12,253 nt of DNA, taken from the NCBI GenBank assembly GCA_035540915.1, contig DATLFQ010000110.1, forward strand, positions 1 through 12,253, in the 5' to 3' direction. Below the pieces are notes generated by a model, which was not told where the DNA came from, did no database searches, and saw nothing but the letters and a program-made list of their open reading frames with translations. This document shows positions 1 through 6,542 of this stretch, one piece after another. The position numbers and the translations under genes were made by a program. The number at the start of each line of letters is the position of its first letter. Positions within the stretch are counted from its first letter, which is position 1. Source of the stretch: DATLFQ01 sp035540915. Lineage in GTDB: Bacteria > Actinomycetota > Acidimicrobiia > Acidimicrobiales > GCA-2861595.

Positions 1-906
1 CCTGCAGACCCGCGAGGGCGGCAAGCCGCTCGCCGACTCCCGGGGCGGCGTCGAGGCCGGGATCGGTGCCCTGGAGCAGTACGCCGAGCTCGGGCCGCTG
101 CACCGGGGCCGGTCGCTGCAGGGCGGCTGGGGGGCCACCGACTGGATGATGCGGGTCAGCCGCGGGGTGGCGGCGCTGTGCCTCCCGTGGAACGACCCGG
201 TGGCCATCGCCTGCACGCAGATCGGCGCCAATCTGGTCGTCGGCAACACCGTGTGTGCAAGCCGAGCGAGAAGACGCCGCTCTCGACCGTCGCCCTGGTC
301 CGACTCCCGGCCGAGGGCCTGCCGGCCGGAGTCCTCCAGCCGGCCGTCGGTGACGGCACGCTCGGCGCCGCGCTGGCCGCCCACCCGGGCGTCGACGTCG
401 TCGTCCACGTGGGCTCCGCGGCGACCGGGCGCTCCGTGGCCGCGGCCTGCGCGGCCCGGGGGGCCAAGGCCGTCCTGGAGCTGGGCGGCAAGGACGCGAT
501 GGTCGTCGACGCCGGCGTCGACCCGGCCTGGGCGGCCGGGGGTCGTTCTACCCGCCCACCGTCGTCACCGGCGTGTGTCCCGGCATGGCCCTGGTCGAGG
601 AGGAGACCTTCGGCCCTGTGGCCGCCGTGCAGGTGGTCGGGTCCTTCGACGAGGCGCTGCGCCTGGCGAACGGCACGGGTCTACGGACTGGCTGCCGTGG
701 TCCTGACGTCGAGCATGGCCCACGCCCAGAGGGCGGCGCGCGAGCTGGCGGTCGGCACGTTGAAGGTCAACGCCGCCTTCGGCGGCGCGCCCGGTGGTGC
801 GGCCACCCCCCATGGTGGCTCCGGCGAGGGGTTCGGCTACGGCCCGGAGCTGCTGGACGAGCTCACCCGGGTCCGGGTCGTCCACGTGGAGCCGCCCCCG
901 GCGTGA
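1..906 (+). pseudogene. Aldehyde dehydrogenase remnant (5' end outside window; frameshifted and internally deleted)
   Basis: NAD(P)-dependent aldehyde dehydrogenases oxidise aldehydes to acids. The reading starts in the frame of base 2 with a typical mid-N-terminal ALDH segment (EGGKPLADSRGGV, then CLPWNDPVAIACTQIGANLV and GNTV). Near 251-256, in a GT run, one base appears lost, and the ALDH match resumes in the frame of base 1 with CKPSEKTPLS and later KAVLELGGKDAMVVDAG. Near 540 it jumps to a third frame with GSFYPPTVVTGV and EEETFGPVAAVQVV. At about 678 one extra G returns it to the first-used downstream frame (VYGLAAVVLT, then VGTLKVNAAFGG) up to TGA at 904-906. Between GVDPAWAAG and FYPPTVV roughly 90-110 residues are missing compared with normal ALDHs, including the NAGQ-x-C catalytic cysteine segment. 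The conserved EExFGP glutamate remains. The product cannot be an active enzyme. Single-base errors in the assembly could explain the two small shifts but hardly the large deletion. The substrate class is not assignable. Confidence 0.88.
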
Positions 907-918
907 GCCGGTGCCGGC

Positions 919-1539
919 TCATCCGAGCAGGTCGGAGTGGCCGAGCGCGAACAGGGTCGCCAGCAGGTTCCAGCTCCCGTGCAGGACCACGGCGACCACC
1001 AGGAACGGCTCGGCGTCGGCGAAGCGGGGGGCGCCCCGGTCCAGCCCGCGCCGCCAGAGTCGCCGGACACCCAGGCCGGCGATGGCGGAGCAACCGCCGT
1101 GCAGCAACGGCCCGACGATCCACCGGGCCCGGGTGAGGCGCTCGCTGGGATCGTCGATCAGGACTTCGAGGTACCAGAGGTTCTCGATCACCGCGAAGCA
1201 CAGCCCCGACGCGATCGCGACCGCCGGGAGCACCCAGCCGCTCGGCACCAGCCAGGGCCGGCGCTCGGCCACGTAGAGCGCGCCGCTGGCCTTCAGGACC
1301 TCCTCGGTGGCCGGGCCGATCAGCACCAGCAGGAACAGCAGCCCCACGCCGGCCGTGCTGTTCTCGACCAGGGCGGCGAGAATGGCGAACGGACCGGACA
1401 CCACCGCCACCACGGCCATCGCCGCCCACTGCCGGCCCGGCGGTGTCGAGGCCCGCCGGGCGGCGAGCCGGTCCGGCCGCTCGTCGGCGATGTCGTTCCG
1501 CCAGCCCAGCGCCGGCTCGTCGGCCAGATGGTCGGTCAC
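919..1539 (-). CDS. PrsW-like intramembrane metalloprotease
   Basis: This is a 206-residue polytopic membrane protein of the PrsW family, related to the protease that performs site-1 cleavage of the anti-sigma factor RsiW in Bacillus. The family's conserved motifs are present in order: EE-x-x-K (E79, E80, K83), the IEN motif (E119, N120), a membrane-embedded histidine in LLHGG (H147), and H-x-x-x-N near the C-terminus (H187, N191). Hydrophobic segments lie at about 38-58, 63-78, 101-128, 141-158 and 178-199. The first 35 residues are polar and probably cytoplasmic. The start is GTG, and the upstream strand carries GAGGTGA about 7 nt before it, inside an 11-bp tandem repeat. The gene follows a YbjQ-family gene by 18 nt on the same strand, so co-transcription is likely. 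The membrane-anchored YbjQ neighbour is a candidate substrate or partner (inference). It converges with the ALDH remnant, with a 12-bp gap. Family assignment is firm; target unknown. Confidence 0.85.
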   Translation of the reverse strand: MTDHLADEPALGWRNDIADERPDRLAARRASTPPGRQWAAMAVVAVVSGPFAILAALVENSTAGVGLLFLLVLIGPATEEVLKASGALYVAERRPWLVPSGWVLPAVAIASGLCFAVIENLWYLEVLIDDPSERLTRARWIVGPLLHGGCSAIAGLGVRRLWRRGLDRGAPRFADAEPFLVVAVVLHGSWNLLATLFALGHSDLLG

Positions 1540-1565
1540 TTCACGGTCACCTCGCGGTCACTTCA
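1533..1565. repeat. Three tandem 11-bp units spanning a gene junction
   Basis: On the + strand the units are CGGTCACTTCA (1533-1543), CGGTCACCTCG (1544-1554) and CGGTCACTTCA (1555-1565). The outer two are identical and the middle one differs at two bases. Read on the coding (minus) strand, the first unit met supplies the TGA stop of the YbjQ paralogue, the middle unit supplies GAGGTGA, a usable Shine-Dalgarno sequence, and the last supplies the GTG start of the PrsW gene. Confidence 0.85.
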
Positions 1566-1998
1566 CGACGGCCGTCCCGTAGCACACGACCTCGGCGGCG
1601 AGGAGCCGTGATCCCGTCATGGCCGTCGTGAATCGCACGTTGACGACCATGTGGGCGCCGTGCTGATCCGCCTGGTGCTGCATCCGCACGACGGCCTCCC
1701 GCCGGGCCCGGTCGAGCACCCGCCCGAAGGAGCGGACCTCGCCGCCGAAGATGTCGCGGACCCGGGCCAGGATCTGCTTCCCGTAGTCGCAGCCGAGGAC
1801 CACCTCACCGCCCACGAGGTGCGCCGACGACACCGGCCCGGTCGGACCGGCCACGTCCACGACCACGACGTGGGCGAGCGCATCCTCGCGCCGCACGAGC
1901 GAGCGCTGGTGCTTGCGCTCCTGCAGGCGGCCAGCGCCGCCGGCCAGCAGGAACAGCGCCAACGGGGCGAACAGCTGGAGGACCACCGCGTCGAGCAC
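1558..1998 (-). CDS. Membrane-anchored YbjQ-family protein
   Basis: This is a 146-residue protein. It begins with a hydrophobic segment at about residues 5-24 (VVLQLFAPLALFLLAGG), followed by a basic stretch (RLQERKHQRSLVRR) that should keep the rest cytoplasmic. Residues from about 43 to the end form a YbjQ/UPF0145 domain (sometimes labelled putative heavy-metal-binding), with the hallmark pattern GGEV, RREAVVRM, GAHMVVNVRFTT and CYGTAVV. The function of this family is not established. It closely parallels the protein encoded just upstream, which shares VVNVRFTT and the YGTAV ending, so the pair looks like a tandem duplication in which one copy gained a membrane anchor. The GTG start lies 1 nt after the TGA of the upstream gene, with no clear ribosome-binding site, which suggests translational coupling. 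The PrsW-like gene follows 18 nt later. Confidence 0.83.
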   Translation of the reverse strand: MLDAVVLQLFAPLALFLLAGGAGRLQERKHQRSLVRREDALAHVVVVDVAGPTGPVSSAHLVGGEVVLGCDYGKQILARVRDIFGGEVRSFGRVLDRARREAVVRMQHQADQHGAHMVVNVRFTTAMTGSRLLAAEVVCYGTAVVK

Positions 1999-1999
1999 G

Positions 2000-2332
2000 T
2001 CAGCTGGCGCCGGTCACGCGCTCGACGGTGACCGCGGTGCCGTAGGCGTACAGCTCGGCGGCGCCGCCGGCGACCTGGGACGTCGTGAACCGCACATTCA
2101 CGACCGCGTCGGCGCCCAGGGCCTGCGCCTGCTGCAGCATCCGCTCGGTGGCCTCCCGCCGGGCATCGCTCATCAGCTCCGTATAGGCCCGGATCTCACC
2201 GCCCACCAGGTTCTTCAGCCCGGCGCCGATGTCGCGCCCCAGGTGCTTGGCCCGGATGGTGTTGCCCTGGACCAGGCCCTTGAGCTCGACGATGCGGTGG
2301 CCGGGGACGTCCTCGATGTTCACGACGATCAT
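2000..2332 (-). CDS. YbjQ-family (UPF0145) protein, soluble
   Basis: This is a 110-residue protein with no membrane segment. It covers almost the whole YbjQ/UPF0145 domain: the N-terminal strand region PGHRIVELKGLVQGNTI, then GRDIGAGLKNLVGGEIRAYTEL, DARREATERM, and GADAVVNVRFTT with a YAYGTAV ending. The family forms small oligomeric domains of unknown role; the metal-binding label is an old prediction. The ATG start is preceded by AGAGGAA on the coding strand, leaving a short spacing. The same bases pair with an upstream TTCCTCT in a hairpin. An alternative GTG start lies three codons downstream. It is the first gene of a minus-strand unit with the membrane-anchored paralogue (1-nt gap) and the PrsW-like protease. 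It is divergent from the DEAD-box helicase gene; the gap is 126 bp. Confidence 0.85.
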   Translation of the reverse strand: MIVVNIEDVPGHRIVELKGLVQGNTIRAKHLGRDIGAGLKNLVGGEIRAYTELMSDARREATERMLQQAQALGADAVVNVRFTTSQVAGGAAELYAYGTAVTVERVTGAS

Positions 2333-2333
2333 G

Positions 2334-2352
2334 TTCCTCTCTAGCAGAGGAA
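2334..2352 (-). promoter_or_regulatory. Hairpin masking the ribosome-binding site of the YbjQ gene
   Basis: The sequence is a perfect 7-bp inverted repeat with a 5-nt loop. On the minus strand it reads TTCCTCT, GCTAG, AGAGGAA, then C and the ATG start. The 3' arm is the only Shine-Dalgarno-like sequence for this start, so the stem would pair it away from the ribosome if the transcript begins upstream. As DNA it could equally be a palindromic operator. No transcription start is visible to decide between these. Confidence 0.6.
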
Positions 2353-2458
2353 TCCGTTGGCGCCGCCCGGCGTTGCCGAGGCCGTCGCCTCCCTCCCGGC
2401 GCGCGCCGGGCAGTGGCACGAGTGGCGGAGCGGGCGGCGCCCTGCGACCGTGGAGGCC

Positions 2459-4141
2459 ATGGCGGAGAGCCCTTCCCCGTTCGCTGACCTCGGGCTCGGG
2501 CCGGAGCTGCTGCGGGCGCTCGGCGAGCTGGGCTACGAGGAGCCGACGCCCATCCAGCGCGAGACGATCCCCCCGCTGGCCGAGGGCCTGGACCTGGTGG
2601 GCCAGGCCGCCACCGGCACAGGCAAGACGGCCGCCTTCACACTGCCCCTGCTGCACCGGGCCTTCCCCCGCCGCGGCGGTCCGGGGCCCGCGGGCCTCGT
2701 CCTGGTCCCGACCCGCGAGCTGGCCGTCCAGGTCTCCGAGGCCGTGCACCGCTACGGCCGCCACCTCGGTGCCCGCGTCCTGCCCATCTACGGCGGGCAG
2801 CCGATCGCCCGCCAGCTCCGGGCGCTGGCCGCCGGGATCGACGTGGTGGTGGCGACGCCCGGCCGGGCGCTCGACCACATCGCGCGCGGAACCCTCGCCC
2901 TCCAGGACTTGCAGACGGTGGTGCTCGACGAGGCGGACGAGATGTTCGACATGGGGTTCGCCGACGACATCGAGGCGATCCTGGAAGCGACGCCGCCGGG
3001 CCGCCAGACGGTCCTGTTCTCGGCGACCATGCCGCCCCGCATCGACGGCATGGCCCGGCGCCACCTGCGCGACCCGGTGCGCATCCAACTGGGCCGCCAG
3101 TCGTCGTCGGCCGCGGCTGAGGTCTCTCGGGTCCGCCAGACGGCCTACGTGGTGCCGCGGGCGCACAAGCCCGCCGCCCTCGGGCGGGTGCTGGACGTGG
3201 AGGCCCCGGCGGCCGCCCTCGTGTTCTGCCGCACGCGCGACGAGGTCGACCAGCTGGCCTCGACGCTCAACGGGCGGGGCTACCGGGCCGAGGGGCTGCA
3301 CGGCGGGATGGACCAGGAGCAGCGTGAGCGGGTCATCGGCCGGCTGCGGGCGGGCACCACCGACCTGGTGGTGGCCACCGACGTGGCCGCCCGGGGCCTG
3401 GACATCGAGCAGCTCACCCACGTCGTCAACTACGACGTGCCGGCCGCGCCCGACGCCTACGTCCACCGCATCGGGCGGGTCGGCCGGGCCGGCCGGGAGG
3501 GCGTGGCCATCACCCTGGCCGAGCCGCGCGAGCACAGGATGCTCAAGACCATCGAGCGGGTGACCGGCCAGCGCATCGTCATGGGTACCCTGCCCACCGT
3601 CGCCGACCTGCGGGCCCGCCGGCTGGAGCTGACCCGGGCCGCACTGCACGAGAGCCTGCTCGGCGACGACCTCGAGCACTTCCGCGTGGTCGTCGAGACG
3701 CTCACCGACGAGTTCGACCTGATGGACGTCGCCCTGGCGGCGGTCAAGCTGGCCCACGAGGCCGGCCCCGGCGCCTCCGCCGGCGACGAGGAGATCCCGG
3801 CCGTCGCACCGATGCCGGCAACCGGCCGCTCGGGGCGGTCGCCGAAGGGCGACGAGGGGCAACCGCGCCGGTCCCGTCCGGCGGCCGGCACCATGACCAG
3901 GCTGTTCGTGGGCGCCGGTCGCGCCGCCGGGGTGCGCCCGCAGGACCTGGTCGGCGCCATCACCGGCGAGACCCGGCTGGGGGGCCGCGACATCGGCGCC
4001 ATCGAGATCGCCGACCGTTTCTCGCTCGTCGAGGTCCCCGAGTCGGCCGCCGAGGAGGTGGTCGCCGCCCTGCGGGCCACCACCATCAAGGGCCGCAAGA
4101 CGACCGTGCGCCGCGAGCGCTCCGACACGCGCTCCCGCTAG
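2459..4141 (+). CDS. deaD: DEAD-box ATP-dependent RNA helicase with DbpA-type C-terminal domain
   Basis: This is a 560-residue cytoplasmic RNA helicase of the DeaD/CsdA/CshA type, which unwinds structured RNA in ribosome assembly, cold adaptation and mRNA decay. All core motifs are present in order: the Q motif (GYEEPTPIQ, residues 25-33), Walker A ATGTGKT (51-57), PTREL, TPGR, DEAD (157-160), SAT, VFCRTRDEVDQL, ATDVAARGLD and HRIGRVGRAGR (from 336). A helical region (about 395-445, around LTDEFDLMDVALAAVKLAHEA) resembles the linker and dimerisation part of CsdA/CshA proteins. A basic, low-complexity link leads into a DbpA RNA-binding fold at about 479-555 (TRLFVGAGRAAGVRPQDLVGAI through IKGRKTTVRR). 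I chose the ATG at 2459, preceded by GGAGG at close spacing, because family members begin just before the F-x-x-LGL aromatic segment. A TTG 102 nt upstream would add a non-conserved leader. It converges with thrC. Confidence 0.93.
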   Translation: MAESPSPFADLGLGPELLRALGELGYEEPTPIQRETIPPLAEGLDLVGQAATGTGKTAAFTLPLLHRAFPRRGGPGPAGLVLVPTRELAVQVSEAVHRYGRHLGARVLPIYGGQPIARQLRALAAGIDVVVATPGRALDHIARGTLALQDLQTVVLDEADEMFDMGFADDIEAILEATPPGRQTVLFSATMPPRIDGMARRHLRDPVRIQLGRQSSSAAAEVSRVRQTAYVVPRAHKPAALGRVLDVEAPAAALVFCRTRDEVDQLASTLNGRGYRAEGLHGGMDQEQRERVIGRLRAGTTDLVVATDVAARGLDIEQLTHVVNYDVPAAPDAYVHRIGRVGRAGREGVAITLAEPREHRMLKTIERVTGQRIVMGTLPTVADLRARRLELTRAALHESLLGDDLEHFRVVVETLTDEFDLMDVALAAVKLAHEAGPGASAGDEEIPAVAPMPATGRSGRSPKGDEGQPRRSRPAAGTMTRLFVGAGRAAGVRPQDLVGAITGETRLGGRDIGAIEIADRFSLVEVPESAAEEVVAALRATTIKGRKTTVRRERSDTRSR

Positions 4142-4173
4142 CAGCACCCCGGCTGCCGCGGTGGCGCCGCCGG

Positions 4174-5220
4174 TTACCAGCCGAGGGCGGCCCGGATGGC
4201 GGCCGGGTCCGCGTCGACCGCGGCGGGGACGGCGATCTGGCTGATGGCGATGTCGGGGTCCTTCAGCCCATGGCCCGTCAGCACGCACACCACCGTCGAC
4301 CCGGCCGGGGCGCCCACCTTGAGCAGGCCGGCCACCGAGGCGGCCGAGGCCGGCTCGCAGAACACCGACTCCCGTGCCGCCAGGAACCGGTAGGCGTCGA
4401 GGATCTCGTCGTCGGTGACGGCCGAGATGCCGCCCCCGGACTCTGCCGCCGCGGCCGTTGCCCCGTACCACGAGGCCGGGTTGCCGATGCGGATGGCGGT
4501 GGCCACCGTCTCGGGGTCCTCGATGGGGTGGCCGGCGACGATGGGGGCGGCGCCCGCCGCCTGGAAGCCGAGCATGGCCGGCAGCCCGCTGGAGCGGCCC
4601 GCCTCCCGGTATTCGAGGTAGCCCTTCCAGTAGGCGCAGATGTTGCCGGCGTTGCCGACCGGGATGCAATGGAGGTCGGGCGCCCGGCCCAGGGCGTCCA
4701 CCACCTCGAACGCCCCCGTCTTCTGGCCCTCGACCCGGTAGGGGTTGACCGAGTTCACCAGCGTGACCGCAGAGCCCTCGGCCATCTCGCGCACCAGCGT
4801 GAGCGCGTGGTCGAAGTTGCCGCGGATCTGCAGGACCGTCGCCCCGTGGACGAGGGCCTGGGCCAGCTTGCCGAGCGCGATGTAGCCCTCGGGGATGAGC
4901 ACGATGCAGTCGATGCCGGCCCGGGCGGCGTACGCCGCGGCGGACGCCGAGGTGTTGCCGGTCGACGCGCACACGACCGCGGTGGCCCCTTCCTCGACCG
5001 CTTTGGAGATGGCCATGGTCATGCCGCGGTCCTTGAACGACCCGGTCGGGTTGAGCCCCTCGTACTTGAGCCAGACCTCGGCGCCGACCCGCTCCGACAG
5101 GCGGGGCGCGGGCAGGAGCGGCGTGGCGCCCTCGTGCAGCGTGACGACCGGCGTGGACGCGCCGACCGGGAGGAACTCGCGGTAGGCCTCGATGACGCCG
5201 GGCCAGGCGGCCGCCGTCAT
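4174..5220 (-). CDS. thrC: Threonine synthase
   Basis: This PLP enzyme converts O-phosphohomoserine to threonine, the last step of threonine synthesis. The 348-residue protein has the length of the short, class-II-fold threonine synthases. Visible features are the PLP-lysine motif GSFKDRGM (K63), the phosphate-contact segment CASTGNTSASAAAYAARAG (84-102), IPEGYIALGKLAQA, the cofactor glycine motif PVGNAGNICAYWKGY and a late LTGHGLKDPD. The ATG start overlaps the TGA of hom as ATGA, so translation is very probably coupled. It is the last gene of the lysA-hom-thrC unit. Homoserine kinase (thrB), which usually follows thrC in actinobacteria, does not follow here; the next gene is the convergent helicase gene 32 nt away. 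Confidence 0.95.
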   Translation of the reverse strand: MTAAAWPGVIEAYREFLPVGASTPVVTLHEGATPLLPAPRLSERVGAEVWLKYEGLNPTGSFKDRGMTMAISKAVEEGATAVVCASTGNTSASAAAYAARAGIDCIVLIPEGYIALGKLAQALVHGATVLQIRGNFDHALTLVREMAEGSAVTLVNSVNPYRVEGQKTGAFEVVDALGRAPDLHCIPVGNAGNICAYWKGYLEYREAGRSSGLPAMLGFQAAGAAPIVAGHPIEDPETVATAIRIGNPASWYGATAAAAESGGGISAVTDDEILDAYRFLAARESVFCEPASAASVAGLLKVGAPAGSTVVCVLTGHGLKDPDIAISQIAVPAAVDADPAAIRAALGW

Positions 5221-6512
5221 TCCGGGCCGATGACCCGCAGCAGGCCGCCGACCCGCTCGACGGCGTCGAGGTGGCGCAGGTCGGCCAGCGTCGCCTGGAC
5301 GTCGCGCTCGGTGGCCTTGTGGGTGATGAACACCAGCCGGGCCTCGTCGCCCAGGCCCTCCTGCTCCATCGAGCGGATCGACACGCCGTGGGTGCCGAAG
5401 ACGGCGGCCACCGCGGCCAGCACGCCGGGCCGGTCGACCACGTTGATGTTCAGGTAGTACTGCGACGACAGGTCGGCCATCGGCCGAACGACGGCCCGGT
5501 TCATCGGGGCGGTCCGCCCGCGCCCGCCCACCTGCAGGTTGTGGGCGGCGTCGATGAGGTCGCCCAGGACCGCGCTGGCCGTCGGCATGCCGCCGGCGCC
5601 CCGCCCGTAGAACATCAGCTCGCCGACGGCCTCGCCCTCGACGAACACCGCGTTGAAGGCGTCGCGCACCGCGGCCAGGGGATGGCTGGCCGGGACCATC
5701 GCCGGATGGACCCGCACGGCGACCTCGGTGCCCACCGCCTCGCTCACCGCCAGCAGCTTCACCACGTAGCCGAGCCGGCCGGCGAAGGCGATGTCGGCCG
5801 GCGTGACGGCGGTGATGCCCTCCCGGTGCACGTCGTCGGCCACCACCTGCACGCCGAAGGCGATGGTGGCGAGGATGGCCGCCTTGGCGGCGGCGTCGTA
5901 GCCCTCGACGTCTGCGGTCGGGTCGGCCTCGGCGTAGCCCAGCGCCTGGGCCTCGGCCAGCGCGTCGGCGTAGCTGGCCCCCTCGTCGGTCATGCGGGTG
6001 AGGATGTAGTTGGTGGTCCCGTTGACGATGCCCATGACCCTCGCGATGCGCTCGCCGGCCAGCGACTCGCGCAGCGGGCGGATGAGCGGGATCGCCCCGG
6101 CCACGGCCGCCTCGTAGAGGAGGTCGACACCGGCCGCCGACGCCGCCTCGAACAGCTCCGCACCGCACAGGGCCAGGAGCTGCTTGTTGGCCGTGACCAC
6201 CGGCTTGGCCGCCTTGAGGGCGTCGAGGACCAGGGTGCGGGCGGGCTCCACGCCGCCCATCAACTCGACGACGACGTCCACGCCGGGGTCGGTGACGACC
6301 GACCCGGCGTCGCCGGTCAGGGCACCGGGAGGGAGGTCGACCGGGCGGGCCCTGGCCGGGTCCCGGACGGCGACCCGCGCCACCTCCAGGCGGACGCCGG
6401 TCCGCTCGGCGATGGCCGGCGCCTCCCGCTGGAGCAGCGTCACCAGCGCGCCGCCGACCGTGCCACACCCCAGCACGCCGACGCGCACGGCCGCCGGCTC
6501 CGACCCGAACAT
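5217..6512 (-). CDS. hom: Homoserine dehydrogenase with ACT domain
   Basis: This enzyme reduces aspartate semialdehyde to homoserine with NAD(P)H, the branch point toward threonine and methionine. The 431-residue protein starts with a Rossmann fold (VGVLGCGTVGGAL, residues 11-23). TANK carries K110, which matches a catalytic lysine of the family, followed by GIVNGTTNYILT (161-172) and DPTADVEGYDAAAKAAI (197-213) with the second family lysine K210. The C-terminus (about 352-431, YYLNINVVDRPGVLAAVAAVF) is an ACT domain, the usual site of allosteric feedback by threonine. The start is ATG at 6512. It has no real Shine-Dalgarno sequence but sits 6 nt after a TAGCGT box, which fits a leaderless transcript starting at the AUG. 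It follows lysA by 30 nt and overlaps thrC by 4 nt, so it may be transcribed both from its own promoter and from that of lysA. Confidence 0.95.
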   Translation of the reverse strand: MFGSEPAAVRVGVLGCGTVGGALVTLLQREAPAIAERTGVRLEVARVAVRDPARARPVDLPPGALTGDAGSVVTDPGVDVVVELMGGVEPARTLVLDALKAAKPVVTANKQLLALCGAELFEAASAAGVDLLYEAAVAGAIPLIRPLRESLAGERIARVMGIVNGTTNYILTRMTDEGASYADALAEAQALGYAEADPTADVEGYDAAAKAAILATIAFGVQVVADDVHREGITAVTPADIAFAGRLGYVVKLLAVSEAVGTEVAVRVHPAMVPASHPLAAVRDAFNAVFVEGEAVGELMFYGRGAGGMPTASAVLGDLIDAAHNLQVGGRGRTAPMNRAVVRPMADLSSQYYLNINVVDRPGVLAAVAAVFGTHGVSIRSMEQEGLGDEARLVFITHKATERDVQATLADLRHLDAVERVGGLLRVIGPE

Positions 6513-6524
6513 GCCCCGACGCTA
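6513..6524 (-). promoter_or_regulatory. Putative leaderless promoter of hom (TAGCGTCGGGGC block)
   Basis: On the minus strand TAGCGT (6524-6519) matches the actinobacterial -10 pattern TANNNT and is followed by 6 nt and then the ATG of hom. This is the spacing of leaderless promoters. The identical 12-base block occurs upstream of lysA. It lies in the short lysA-hom gap, so hom-thrC could be transcribed independently of lysA. Confidence 0.6.
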
Positions 6525-6542
6525 CCGGCCGGCAGACGGCGA

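Noticed and set aside
2357..2458. N-terminal extension of the helicase from a TTG start
   Set aside because: The added 34 residues are low complexity, start upstream of the usual family N-terminus, and are preceded by no ribosome-binding site, whereas the ATG at 2459 has GGAGG.
4142..4173. Possible bidirectional terminator between helicase and thrC
   Set aside because: Only short, imperfect GC pairings and no T tract; not distinguishable from base composition.
2361..4972. Very long open minus-strand frame opposite the helicase and continuing through thrC
   Set aside because: It is antisense to a helicase with every family motif and out of frame with thrC. Its arginine-, glycine- and proline-rich sequence is typical of shadow frames in GC-rich DNA. 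Only its last 333 nt (the YbjQ gene) are real.
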